This document shows, in pieces, positions 1-10,100 of a stretch of 64,000 bases of DNA. The notes beneath the pieces were generated by a model. It made no database searches and was not told the DNA's origin. It saw only the letters and a list, made by a program, of their open reading frames with translations. Made by a program: the position numbers and the translations under genes. Position 1 is the stretch's first letter; each line of letters opens with the position of its first letter. Source of the DNA: Chryseotalea sanaruensis (lineage in GTDB: Bacteria > Bacteroidota > Bacteroidia > Cytophagales > Cyclobacteriaceae); the NCBI RefSeq assembly GCF_003990915.1, contig NZ_BHXQ01000001.1, positions 799,402 to 863,401 on the forward strand, written 5' to 3'.

Positions 1-2
1 AA

Positions 3-1121
3 AGTCAGTACCTCTTCTCTTACCTTGGCCAAACGCTGGGCGAAAGCAATTTTAAATCCTTTTTGTATGAATGGGTAAACAAACATCAGCACCAGCTAAA
101 CAGCTACGAAGAATTCAGGAAAGCCATGCTTTCGCGTTTTCATGTGGACATTGATCCGATTATACGCACTGTGTATTCCGAAACTTCTCAACCTGCTTTT
201 GAAATTTTGGATGTGCAGAAATATGAAGTAACGGACGGTGACCGTAAACGTTACCAGGTAATGGTAAAAGTAAAAAATTCAGGCGATAGTGACGGTGTGC
301 TCGAAGTAAAGTTCAACCACAAAGAAAATAATGATGATGAAGACACCTATTATGCAAAGGTTAATGAAGAAGTAGCTGTGGAAGCTCCTGGCCGGCTGTC
401 TGTAATCAAACAAGGGGAAACCAAACTCTTTGGGTATGTGCTGGACGAAAAACCAAATGCGATCACAATCAATACCATCATTTCCAGAAATATTCCTTCG
501 GTGATTAACATGTCATTGGGAACTTTGTCAAACCGTGAAGGAGGAATGCTCTTCGATGGTGAGCAAGTAGTTGACAACGAAAAGAATTCCGCACAATATG
601 AAGTGATTGTGGATAATGAAGATAAACAATTCACTCACTTCAGCCCGATTGAGCCTACGTTGTTGAAGGCATACTTAGACAATCGTGACACGGTCGTTAA
701 AAAATATTATGGCGAATGGAACACTTCCTATTCCAGCTGGCTGGCGACAACAGGTTCCGATTTTTATGGAAGCGTTATTCGTTCAGCTCACTTTACAAGA
801 TCAGGAGGCGGTGAAAAGCTTGCGACCTGGACACCCGAGTTCAAAGAAGAAGGCTTCTATGACATTTATGTTTACATGAGGGGCAAAAATCAAAACGAAT
901 TCGTAGGACGTGAGAGTGCAAGCAAACAGTTCGATTATAATTATATTATTCGCAACGGTGATGGAACAGATAACATCAAGTACAACATCACCAACGCTGA
1001 GCCAGGCTGGAATTACCTTGGATCTTATTATTTCAATAAAACCGGAGGAAGTATTTCGTTAACGGATAAATGTGAACTCTGGAGGGTATATGCAGATGCA
1101 GTAAAGTGGGTGAAGCAGTGA
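3..1121 (+). CDS. C-terminal part of a peptidase-like protein with golvesin-type domain (5' truncated)
   Basis: The frame is open from the window edge, so the start lies upstream; the first ATG-like codon inside the window is only a leucine TTG. The first ~120 residues (LYEWVNKHQHQLNSYEEF and following) resemble the helical C-terminal part of M1-type aminopeptidases, but the zinc site would be off the window, so this is inference. The last ~120 residues form a golvesin/xanthan-lyase-type beta domain: ATWTPEF, FYDIYVYMRG, GWNYLGSYYF and a terminal ADAVKWV are its hallmarks. That domain is found on secreted or cell-surface proteins of Bacteroidota and probably binds carbohydrate or anchors the protein. 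It sits directly upstream of the efflux genes in the same direction. In many Bacteroidota ABC-2 permeases are fused to M1 peptidases, which would fit the permease and ATPase encoded downstream. Confidence 0.6.
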   Translation, partial: SQYLFSYLGQTLGESNFKSFLYEWVNKHQHQLNSYEEFRKAMLSRFHVDIDPIIRTVYSETSQPAFEILDVQKYEVTDGDRKRYQVMVKVKNSGDSDGVLEVKFNHKENNDDEDTYYAKVNEEVAVEAPGRLSVIKQGETKLFGYVLDEKPNAITINTIISRNIPSVINMSLGTLSNREGGMLFDGEQVVDNEKNSAQYEVIVDNEDKQFTHFSPIEPTLLKAYLDNRDTVVKKYYGEWNTSYSSWLATTGSDFYGSVIRSAHFTRSGGGEKLATWTPEFKEEGFYDIYVYMRGKNQNEFVGRESASKQFDYNYIIRNGDGTDNIKYNITNAEPGWNYLGSYYFNKTGGSISLTDKCELWRVYADAVKWVKQ

Positions 1122-1262
1122 GAAAAGTAGTAAGACGTAAGACATAAGTAGTAAGTAGTAAGAATAGAAGGAGCAATCAGAAATAGACAATAATTGTTAA
1201 GGATAATCTTTAAACTTAATTCCATGAGTTTTATAAAAACAATGAAAGTGAAGTATGTGAGT

Positions 1263-2831
1263 ATGAAATTGTTTAAGCGCATTGGCTTCAAGCACCAAGC
1301 TTCAGGCTTCAGGCCTTTAAGAATAACATTCATACTTGCAGCTTGTAGCTTGAAGCCTGCAGCCCAAACTGTAAGATCATTGGTGCTGCTTCTGCTGATC
1401 ACACTCGGTGTTGCTACTTCAGAAGAAGCCATCGCCCAGGAAAAACTTACGCTCGGTGATGCTATCAAAATTGCGCAGCAAAGTAGTCGTAACATAAGGA
1501 AGTCTCAGTTAAATCTTTATGGAAGCCAACGCAGTCTGGATGCGCAGCGTTTGTCATTGAAATCAAAATTCGCCTTAGACGTAACCCCCTTCGATTACAA
1601 CCGGAATCGAAACTTCAACGATTTGTTCTCTACCTGGAACACCAATGAAGACTACAATTCATTCGCTAACTTATCCGTTAGCCAACCTATTTTCGCAACT
1701 GACGGACGGATTTCTTTAATCAATCGTCTTGGCTACCGGGATAACTATTCGGAATTTCAGGATATCCGAACCAAGACCTTTAGCAATAACCTATACTTAC
1801 AATTAGATCAGCCAATCTTTACCTATAACCGAACTAAGATACAGTTAAAGGAGTTGGAGCTGAATCTTGAAAATGCCACCATCAGCAACGCACTGGAATT
1901 ATTAACGCTCGAGCAAAATGTAACAAGGTTATTCTATACATTTTATCAGCGACAAAACAGTCTGCAGATTTCAAAAGATGAATATGAAAATCAAAAGATC
2001 AGCTATGAGATCACTAAGAAAAAAGTAGATGCGGACTTGCTTGCACAGGAAGAACTCTATCAGGCTGAACTCAACCTGGCTACGTCAAGGTCGACACTGG
2101 AAAACAACGAAGTACTGCTAGCCAATGCCGCTGATGACTTTAAGCTTTTACTCGGTATGGATCTCACACAGGAAATTGAGGTAGATATTGACATCAATTT
2201 TGTGACAAGGAAAGTAGACCTCAACCAGGCCTTAGCTTATGCACTTGAAAACAGAATGGAACTGAGGCAGCGCGCGATTGATATTGAACGTTCCCAGTTT
2301 GAATTGATTCGTACAAAAGCATTGAATGAATTTAAAGGTGCTGTTGCCTTGTCACTGGGTGTGTTTGGTGATAATGAACGCGCACCGGATATCTACAATG
2401 TTCCATCCGTAAATCCACGCATCGCCATTTCATTTTCTATTCCCATTTTCGACTGGGGAGAAAACAGAGCCCGAATGGATGCGGCCAATACCTCGCGAGA
2501 AATAAAAGTGATAGACCTGGAAATAGAGAAAAATGACATCATGATCAACATTCGGAAGGTGTATAGAAATCTGCAGAATCTTGAAAACCAGATTTCTATT
2601 GCTGAGCAAAATGTGAAGAATGCAACATTGACCTATGATCTGAATCTTGAGCGGTACAAGAATGGTGATTTAACCAGCATTGACCTAAACCGCTTTCAAA
2701 GCCAGCTTTCAGAAAAAAAGGGCACACTCGCTGATGCCTTAATTAACTATAAGATGGAGCTGTTGAACTTAAAAATTCTTTCGCTTTACAATTTTGAAAC
2801 ACAAGAGCCTGTCATAGCTCCGCAAAAATAA
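1263..2831 (+). CDS. TolC-family outer-membrane efflux channel
   Basis: Outer-membrane channel subunit that would connect the RND pumps downstream to the outside. The mature protein starts after a signal peptide ending near EEAIAQ and continues EKLTLGDAIKIAQ, the usual TolC/OEP opening. Two OEP repeats follow, rich in coiled-coil helices (for example LEQNVTRLFYTFYQ, QAELNLATSRSTLENNEVLL, NVKNATLTYDLNLERYKNGDLTSIDLN). ATG at 1263 was chosen; an upstream TTG at 1194 and ATGs at 1224 and 1242 are also in frame. The N-terminus is odd: 27 codons between MKLFKRI and the hydrophobic core RSLVLLLLITLG are encoded by an inverted-repeat element (1284-1364), so the start and signal peptide may be altered. 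The HlyD-type gene follows after 27 bp. Confidence 0.88.
   Translation: MKLFKRIGFKHQASGFRPLRITFILAACSLKPAAQTVRSLVLLLLITLGVATSEEAIAQEKLTLGDAIKIAQQSSRNIRKSQLNLYGSQRSLDAQRLSLKSKFALDVTPFDYNRNRNFNDLFSTWNTNEDYNSFANLSVSQPIFATDGRISLINRLGYRDNYSEFQDIRTKTFSNNLYLQLDQPIFTYNRTKIQLKELELNLENATISNALELLTLEQNVTRLFYTFYQRQNSLQISKDEYENQKISYEITKKKVDADLLAQEELYQAELNLATSRSTLENNEVLLANAADDFKLLLGMDLTQEIEVDIDINFVTRKVDLNQALAYALENRMELRQRAIDIERSQFELIRTKALNEFKGAVALSLGVFGDNERAPDIYNVPSVNPRIAISFSIPIFDWGENRARMDAANTSREIKVIDLEIEKNDIMINIRKVYRNLQNLENQISIAEQNVKNATLTYDLNLERYKNGDLTSIDLNRFQSQLSEKKGTLADALINYKMELLNLKILSLYNFETQEPVIAPQK
1284..1364. repeat. Inverted-repeat (REP-like) element inside the tolC-like signal sequence
   Basis: Perfect 10-bp arms GGCTTCAAGC (1284-1293) and GCTTGAAGCC (1348-1357) flank further CTTCAGGCTTCAGG / CTTGAAGCCTGCAG similarity. 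The element is exactly 81 bp, so it keeps the reading frame. It encodes a low-quality segment of the signal region, including a chance lipobox-like LAAC. Confidence 0.6.
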
Positions 2832-2858
2832 ATATCCATTGAACTAAAATTATTACGC

Positions 2859-3941
2859 ATGAAAAAGCTGATCACAGGAATCGTCCAAGCAAGCTGTCAA
2901 GTATTACTTCCATTGTTGGCAATGATGGTCGTTTCGTCCTGCAGTCCCGAAAACTCAAACATAAAAACGGAAATCAAAATACCTGTTTCTGTAGTAACTA
3001 TAAAACCACAGAGCATCTCACGTTTCATCGAGACTACAGGTACTGTTTATTCTTTTAAAGAAGCATCAATAAAATCTGAGCTGACTGGTATCTATACACT
3101 AAAGCGTAATCCGAATACAGGAAGACCTTTTTCTCTGGGTGACCAAGTAAAGGCCGGCCAGGAGCTGATACGGATCGAGGATAAAGAATTTCAGAACACA
3201 CTTCAGATAGAGGGTAAAAGATTAAACCTGGAGTTGGCTGACAACAACCTTAAAAAACAACAGTCCTTGTATGATAAGGGAGGCGTAACCCAAACGGAAT
3301 TAAAAAATTCAGCCATCTCGTATGTCAATGCAAAGTACGCTTTCGAAAATTCAGAAATACAATTAATGAAGATGTCAGTACGCGCTCCATTCGATGGTGT
3401 CATTGTTGAATTACCATACCATACCGATGGCGTAAAGATTGATCAGGGACAGTCACTTTTAAAAGTTATGCAATACGACAAATTGCTGATGGATGTAAAA
3501 CTTCCTGAAAAATATTTGGCAGAAGTTACTCTGAATCAAAGGGTGCAAATCGCTAATTATAATGTAGCGAAAGATACGATCTACGGAAGAATCAGTCAGA
3601 TATCCCCCGTCATCAATGCGGACACCCGAACATTTCAAAGCGTGCTTCAAATCGATAATGAGAAGCGATTATTACGTCCCGGCATGTTTATCAAAGCATT
3701 TATCCTTTCCGAAAAAAGAGATGGCACCATTGTTATCCCTAAAGAAACAGTTATCTCCCGTCAGGATGGAAAAGTTGTTTTCACGGTGGAAAATGGTATT
3801 GCTACTGAGAAAAAAATAACAACTGGTCTTGAAAGTCTGGATGTGATAGAAGTGGTCAGCGGCTTAAAAGTTAATGATAGGCTTGTTATAACAGGATTTG
3901 AAACCCTGAGGAACAAATCGAAAGTGAGCATCATTCAGTAA
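2859..3941 (+). CDS. RND efflux periplasmic adaptor (HlyD/MFP family), lipoprotein
   Basis: Membrane-fusion subunit linking the inner-membrane RND pumps to the TolC-like channel. The N-terminus is a lipoprotein signal with lipobox VSSC (Cys28), so the protein is probably lipid-anchored in the periplasm. It then shows the MFP layout: a barrel-sandwich half (FKEASIKSELTGIYTL), a coiled-coil hairpin (RLNLELADNNLKKQQSLYDKGGVTQTELKNS), the second barrel-sandwich half (MSVRAPFDGVIVELPYHTDGVKIDQGQSLLKV) and a beta-barrel (PVINADTRTFQSVLQIDNEKRLLRPGMFIKAFI). At 360 residues it is normal length. It lies 27 bp after the channel gene and 18 bp before the first pump gene, which points to one operon. Confidence 0.92.
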   Translation: MKKLITGIVQASCQVLLPLLAMMVVSSCSPENSNIKTEIKIPVSVVTIKPQSISRFIETTGTVYSFKEASIKSELTGIYTLKRNPNTGRPFSLGDQVKAGQELIRIEDKEFQNTLQIEGKRLNLELADNNLKKQQSLYDKGGVTQTELKNSAISYVNAKYAFENSEIQLMKMSVRAPFDGVIVELPYHTDGVKIDQGQSLLKVMQYDKLLMDVKLPEKYLAEVTLNQRVQIANYNVAKDTIYGRISQISPVINADTRTFQSVLQIDNEKRLLRPGMFIKAFILSEKRDGTIVIPKETVISRQDGKVVFTVENGIATEKKITTGLESLDVIEVVSGLKVNDRLVITGFETLRNKSKVSIIQ

Positions 3942-3959
3942 TATTTTAAACAAGCTATT

Positions 3960-6900
3960 GTGAAAAAGATCGTCTCGCTGGCCGTACATTACCCTGTGTC
4001 AATCCTCATGATGGTGTTGGCCGTCATACTGCTGGGATTTATTTCGTTTGGTAAACTCGGTATAGAGTTAGTGCCTGAATTAAAGAATCCAACCTTGTTC
4101 GTTGAATTAAAGGTGGGCATCAAACCACCCTCAGAAGTTGAAAAACAATTTATAGAATCAATTGAGTCCATTGCCATACGACAAAATGGTGCTGTTGAAG
4201 TAAGTTCCATAAGCCAGACAGGTTATGGGCGTGTTACAGTTCAATACGACTGGAGCAAAGATATGGACGAGGCTTTTCTCGATCTTCAGAAATCACTCTC
4301 CTCTTTTTCACTCAACGATGAGATTGACGAATTCGTCATCTCGCAGTTTGATCCCAATGCAGCACCCATTATGATCCTCGGGATTTACAACCCCGCGACT
4401 GATGATACAGAAGCACTGCGTCATATTGCAGAGAATAATTTCAGAAATGAATTCGTTAAACTTCCTGGCATTGCTGAAGTCCGACTTTCAGGTGAGCAGG
4501 ATAAGGAGGTAGTGTTAGAAACTGATCCGGACTTGTTGGCTTCGGTGGGTTTAACCGTAAATGATCTTGTTACAAAAATTCAAAACTATAACAGAAGTGT
4601 TTCGGGTGGATTCATCGAAGAACTTGGACGCAAGTATGTGATTAAAGGATTGGGCATCATAGAAAAGCCTGAAGACCTCGGAGACCTGGTGGTGGGCTAC
4701 ACTTCTCGCAAGAATACAGTGGCAAGTCCTGAAGCGTCTGCTGTCACCACACCAGCAGCCATGAATAATACTGCATCTTCTGATCAGGTGCCGGTGCTGC
4801 TTAGCGAAGTAGCCACGATTCAAATTTTGGATAAAGAAGCGAGCAGTATCGTTCGGGTAAATCAGAAGCGTAGCATTGGCATGTCCATCTACAAAGAGAC
4901 GAATTACAATACCGTAAATGCCGTCAATGAATTGATGGCCTCACTCGAGGAGTTGAAGAAAACAGTTCCGGGGTATGAATTTGTTATCATCCAGAACCAG
5001 GGTAGATTTATTCAGGGCGCTATTGATGAAGTGAAAGAATCCGGTCTCTTTGGTATTTTTTTCGCAGTGATCGTGCTATTTCTTTTCCTGCGCAGAATTG
5101 GCTCTACACTCATCATCAGTATTGTTATTCCCATCTCGATCATCGCTACGTTTAACCTTATGTACTTCAATGGTCTTACACTGAATGTAATGACATTGGG
5201 AGGCTTGGCCCTGAGCGCAGGCATGCTTGTGGACATTGCCATTGTAGTAGTGGAGAATATTTTCCGCAAACGCGAAGAAGGAAAGAATGTATTTGATGCC
5301 GCCATTGAAGGAACGGCCGAAGTAAGTGGTGCCATCACGGCATCAACGCTCACCTGTATCGTTGTGTTTCTGCCAATCGTTTATTTGCAAGGACCCTCCG
5401 GAGAACTTTTTAAAGACCAGGCCTGGACAGTAGCCTTTTCACAAATCGCATCACTCTTTGTGGCGATACTGGTTATCCCCATGCTCTTCGCTCAGTTTTT
5501 TCGCAAAGACAAAGTGTTTGCGAAAGAAAGAAAAGTCTTCTCTGATGAAAAGCACACAAGCTTTAAGAAGTATAGATCAGTCTTGGAAAAAGTATTAAAT
5601 CATAAGACGGCCTGGATTGTAACATCAACAATAATGATACTGGGCACTGCCCTGCTTCTTCCCGTGATCGGCAGCGAATACATGCCGCAATCCGATACGA
5701 GAGCGATATCAGTGGATGTAACCCTGACCAATGGAACACCCCTCGCGAGAACTTCAGCAACCGTCAATCAGATTGAAAGCCAGCTGCAACAATTATTCGA
5801 AGGGCAGCTTGATAAAATCTATACGCATATCGGACCGCAACAAAGTCAGTCGGGTATTAAAAACGAAAACGTCTACAATGAAAACAAGGCTACGATCAAG
5901 CTTATCTTCCGTGAGGACATTAAACTTGACATAGTACCTGTAACAGAGAAACTGTCATCTTATTTTCAAGCGCTACCCGGCATTGAAGCTACTTTCTCCA
6001 ATGATGAAAGTGCGCTGTATGCTGTGATGGGCGAAGATGAGATGCCATTGGTTGTAGAAGTAAGCGGTGCAGACTTTGAAAAGTTAAAACCCCTCTCGGA
6101 TTCGATTATGCTGGTGATGGCTTCCAATCAACATGTTTACGATCCTGTCTCCAACCTGGAAGAAGGCGTACCGCAAATTCACGTTGATGTTGATAAATAC
6201 AAAGCAGGAATTTTTAATTTATCGATCGATGATATCATTCTTCAGATCAAGGATCAGCTGGAAGGAAAAAATGCGGGCACGATCGAGCGCGGTGGTGAAA
6301 TGCAGGATATAAAAATAAAAGTACCTGAAGTAACCTTAGCCGGATTGCAAAACATAAAAATAAAAAGTGGTCAACGCGAATTTCCGTTAAGTGAGATTGC
6401 CGGTGTTGAAGTAGCCTATGCCAGCAACTCCATTCACAGGAGAAACCAAACCAGAACAGTGTCGGTTGGTGCGCGTGTCAATCCAGACGAGCCTTATGAT
6501 CAAGTGGTCAAGTCCATCCAAACTTCACTCTCCAAACTTTCAGTACCTCCCCAATACAAAATAAGAGTGGCTGGGCAGGAGATCAGGCGGCAGGAATCAG
6601 TAGACAATCTGACGTTTGCGCTCATCTTGTCGATTGTACTGGTGTACATGGTGCTCGCTTCACAATTCGAATCGCTGCTACATCCTTTCACCATTTTGCT
6701 GACCATCCCCTTTGCAGTTGTAGGTGCCATCCTCGCCTTCTTTATTCTGGGAATGCCACTGAACATGATGGGGTATATCGGCATCATTCTGCTGGGTGGT
6801 ATTGCTGTCAACAATTCAATTATGATTGTAGACTGCATCAATCTGAACAGAGAGAATGGGATGCCCCTGCGCGCTGCCATTCTTGATGCAGCCGAGCGCA

Positions 6901-7139
6901 GACTTCGCCCCATTATGATGACAACCATGACTACCATTCTAGGATTACTTCCCTTGACCCTGGGCTTTGGAGAGAGCGCTGCCTTGAGAGCACCAATCGC
7001 CATTGCCGTGATTGGTGGAATGGTAACCTCAACGCTATTAACACTCATTATTATTCCTTGCTACTACGAAGGCATTGAAAACATAGTAAGTCGCATCAGT
7101 CGGAAGAAGGAAGTGAAAATCGAAGTTTCCAATGGGTAA
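3960..7139 (+). CDS. RND efflux pump, inner-membrane permease (HAE1/AcrB-like)
   Basis: Proton-driven multidrug-type exporter of the RND superfamily, 1059 residues, full length. The N-terminal helix (MKKIVSLAVHYPVSILMMVLAVILLGFISFGKLGIELVPEL) is followed by the porter domain, then TM2-6 with the conserved TM4 segment GMLVDIAIVVVENIFRKREEG. The second half repeats the pattern and ends with NNSIMIVDCINLNRENG and RRLRPIMMTTMTTILGLLPL. The start is GTG at 3960. The stop overlaps the ATG of the next RND gene by 8 bp, suggesting translational coupling and a heteromeric pump as in MdtB/MdtC (inference). The substrate cannot be read from the sequence. Confidence 0.93.
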   Translation: MKKIVSLAVHYPVSILMMVLAVILLGFISFGKLGIELVPELKNPTLFVELKVGIKPPSEVEKQFIESIESIAIRQNGAVEVSSISQTGYGRVTVQYDWSKDMDEAFLDLQKSLSSFSLNDEIDEFVISQFDPNAAPIMILGIYNPATDDTEALRHIAENNFRNEFVKLPGIAEVRLSGEQDKEVVLETDPDLLASVGLTVNDLVTKIQNYNRSVSGGFIEELGRKYVIKGLGIIEKPEDLGDLVVGYTSRKNTVASPEASAVTTPAAMNNTASSDQVPVLLSEVATIQILDKEASSIVRVNQKRSIGMSIYKETNYNTVNAVNELMASLEELKKTVPGYEFVIIQNQGRFIQGAIDEVKESGLFGIFFAVIVLFLFLRRIGSTLIISIVIPISIIATFNLMYFNGLTLNVMTLGGLALSAGMLVDIAIVVVENIFRKREEGKNVFDAAIEGTAEVSGAITASTLTCIVVFLPIVYLQGPSGELFKDQAWTVAFSQIASLFVAILVIPMLFAQFFRKDKVFAKERKVFSDEKHTSFKKYRSVLEKVLNHKTAWIVTSTIMILGTALLLPVIGSEYMPQSDTRAISVDVTLTNGTPLARTSATVNQIESQLQQLFEGQLDKIYTHIGPQQSQSGIKNENVYNENKATIKLIFREDIKLDIVPVTEKLSSYFQALPGIEATFSNDESALYAVMGEDEMPLVVEVSGADFEKLKPLSDSIMLVMASNQHVYDPVSNLEEGVPQIHVDVDKYKAGIFNLSIDDIILQIKDQLEGKNAGTIERGGEMQDIKIKVPEVTLAGLQNIKIKSGQREFPLSEIAGVEVAYASNSIHRRNQTRTVSVGARVNPDEPYDQVVKSIQTSLSKLSVPPQYKIRVAGQEIRRQESVDNLTFALILSIVLVYMVLASQFESLLHPFTILLTIPFAVVGAILAFFILGMPLNMMGYIGIILLGGIAVNNSIMIVDCINLNRENGMPLRAAILDAAERRLRPIMMTTMTTILGLLPLTLGFGESAALRAPIAIAVIGGMVTSTLLTLIIIPCYYEGIENIVSRISRKKEVKIEVSNG

Positions 7140-10100
7140 TACTAGTCTGTTAAAAACGATCATCAGGAGGAAAGTCCTCATCTCGATGTTGTTCATCGGC
7201 TTTACGGTGATGGGTTATATTTCCTATACGAAACTTCCGGTTGAACTTTTTCCCAACGTTGAATTGCCTATACTGATTGTACATGTGCAATCGGCAACGG
7301 ATGTTGATCCTAAGTATATGGAACGGCAAGCGATTGTTCCGCTCGAGAGCGCCATCAGTACACTGGAAGGCGTTGCTGAAATTACTTCAAACGCGGATAG
7401 CAGGCAGGGCATGATTTTCATTTCTTTTCAACAAGGTGTGAATATTAAATACGCTTACCTGAAGCTTGAACAGAAAGTGGGTGCGATCAAAACGAGCCTG
7501 ACACCAGAATTTTTTGTCAACATCATCAAGGTTGATACGGACGAGTTTTTAAATGGCTTCATGTCCTTGCAGGTTTTGGGTAGCGGTGGTGTAGACCGGG
7601 TCCGAAACATTACAGATCAATATATTACTGACAGACTCAATGATGTTGATGGCGTGGGAGGCGTGGAAGTTTTTGGTGGACGACAAAAGACCGTAGAAAT
7701 TATCATGCATGAAGCCATTTGTGAGGCCAATGGAATTACACCCAATACGATCAGTAACGTACTTTCCCGCAACTCAAACAAAAGTGCCTTTGCCGGACAG
7801 GTAGAAATGGAAGGGCAGAAAGTTTTTGTCAACGTAACGGCTGAGTTAAAAGACATTAAGAACATACAAAGTCTTGTCGTGTCGGAGAAGGGACCACTCC
7901 TGCTGAGCGATGTAGCAGATGTATTCTTCGGTGTGAAGGAACAAACCTCCCTGAGCCGTGTCAATGGAAAAGAAGCGGTTTCCATCCGCGTTTCGAAAGA
8001 CCCTCAGTCTAATTTGATTGCCTTATCTGAAAGAACACTGGAAGCAATTAATGCCATCAATAAAGATCTTGAGCCGATGGATGTCAAGATCATCGTAGAG
8101 AATAATCAGGCAGAGATGATGTCGAGAAACATTGATCAGATCAAAGAGCTGGCCATTACAGGTGGCCTACTGGCCATCTTTGTACTCTGGGTTTTTCTCC
8201 GCAGGATGAAATTCATTCTTAGCATTGCCTTGTCTATTCCCATCTCGATTTTCACGGCATTCAATTTCTTTTACGCCTACGACATCTCCATCAATAGCCT
8301 TACACTTATCGGAATGGCACTGGCCATCGGTATGCTGGTGGATAATAGTGTGGTGGTGATTGAAAACATTTACCGGCACGTTGTCAATAAAGTTCCGCGC
8401 GAAGAAGCGATTGTGAGAGGAACCAATGAAGTGATGCGCTCGGTGATTGCTGCCACACTCACGACAGTAACTGTTTTCTTGCCGTTTATCTTTTCTACTA
8501 ATTTTCTTGTCACACTCATTGGTACACATATCGGTGTGTCCATTATTTCTACATTACTGGTTTCGCTTGTGGTGGCCTTGGTGTTGATTCCGATGCTTGC
8601 TGATTCGGCCATCCGAAAAGAAGATGCGCACGAAGCTCCGCTGATTAAGAATGCATCGATCCGTCAACGGATCATTCAAATGTACATGGTACTTTTGAAG
8701 TCTTGTTTCAGAAGGCCGATGTTTACGGTTGTAGGAGGCTTGGTTTTATTTTTTGTAACCATTGGGATCAGTCTTATTGTCAGCATTGCTGGCTCATCGG
8801 AAGTGGAAACGCCCGAGATGAATCTCTTCGTCACTATGCCGCAAGGTAGTACGCTTGAATCGACCGATCTTAAGATCAGGAAGATTGAGGAAAAAGTATT
8901 GGAGATTCCGGTGGTTGAAAAAGTGATCAGCCAGGTTTCAGAAGTCGAAGGTGTAATCACCATAAAGCTTGTTGAAAACTTTAATGATCTTGATACCATT
9001 TCTATAGGCGATGTTCGAAACAGACTTTCCGGATTATCAAAAGATTTTAGTGATGTCAATATTTCGTTGGAAAAGCCACCGAGCCAGAGTAGTGGAAATG
9101 GTGGAGCGGGAAATGCTGCCCAGGATGATTTTCAACGCATGTTGGGTATTGGTACTGCCTCAGAACGCATTGTGATCAAAGGTCAGGACTTCGAGTTGAT
9201 GCAAACCCTTGCGCAGGATCTCAACGCCCTTGTAAGTGGTTTGCAATCTGTTGAACAGAGCGCTGTGAATTTAAGTCCGGAACGCCCCGAGGCGCATCTT
9301 GTGTTCGATCAAAAAAGAATGAGTGAGAATCAGGTGACGTTACAAAATGTAGCGGTAGCCCTGAATGATTTTCAGCCATCATTTACATCAGGATCTAACT
9401 TTATAAGCGGTGGTGAGGAATATGAAATAACGATCCGTACACAAAATCAAGTTGCCACCAGAGCAAAAGAAATGCGTGACTTACGCGAGATGAAAGTAAG
9501 CAGCACTACAGGTGCGACCCACGGATTTTCGGATATCGGAACTGTTCTTTATTCATCAGGTGAAAGTACCATCACCAGAATGAATCAGGAAAAACGCATT
9601 CAAATTACATACAACTTCATTGAGGAAGTGTTAAAGTCAAAGTCCTTACAGGAATCTTCTCGCCTGGAGATTGATCAGATCGTAGCAGGTATAAACATTC
9701 CCTCTGGTATTGTAGTAGAAGTCGTTCATGATGAAGGTTTGTATGACGATTTCTTCTTTTTCATTTTTGCCGCCATCGTCATCATCTTTATGATTCTCGC
9801 GGGTGTATTCGAATCATTATACTTGCCGATTGTCATTATGTTCTCCATTCCCCTGGCTGGTATTGGCGCACTGATGGGCCTAACACTGACGGGCAACTCC
9901 ATGCTGAGTGCAAACACCTTGATCGGATTTCTGATCTTACTTGGCGTTGTGGTCAATAATGGCATTGTACTTATCGACTATTCCCGCATTTTAAGAAGAG
10001 AAGGATATACAAAATACCGCGCACTGATCATGAGTGGTATTTCACGACTGAGACCCATCCTGATCACATCTATAACAACCATCATAGCGATGTTACCGTT

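Noticed and set aside
1320..1360. Lipobox-like LAAC in the long N-terminus of the TolC-like protein
   Set aside because: The residues come from the inserted inverted repeat, and a conventional signal peptide follows.
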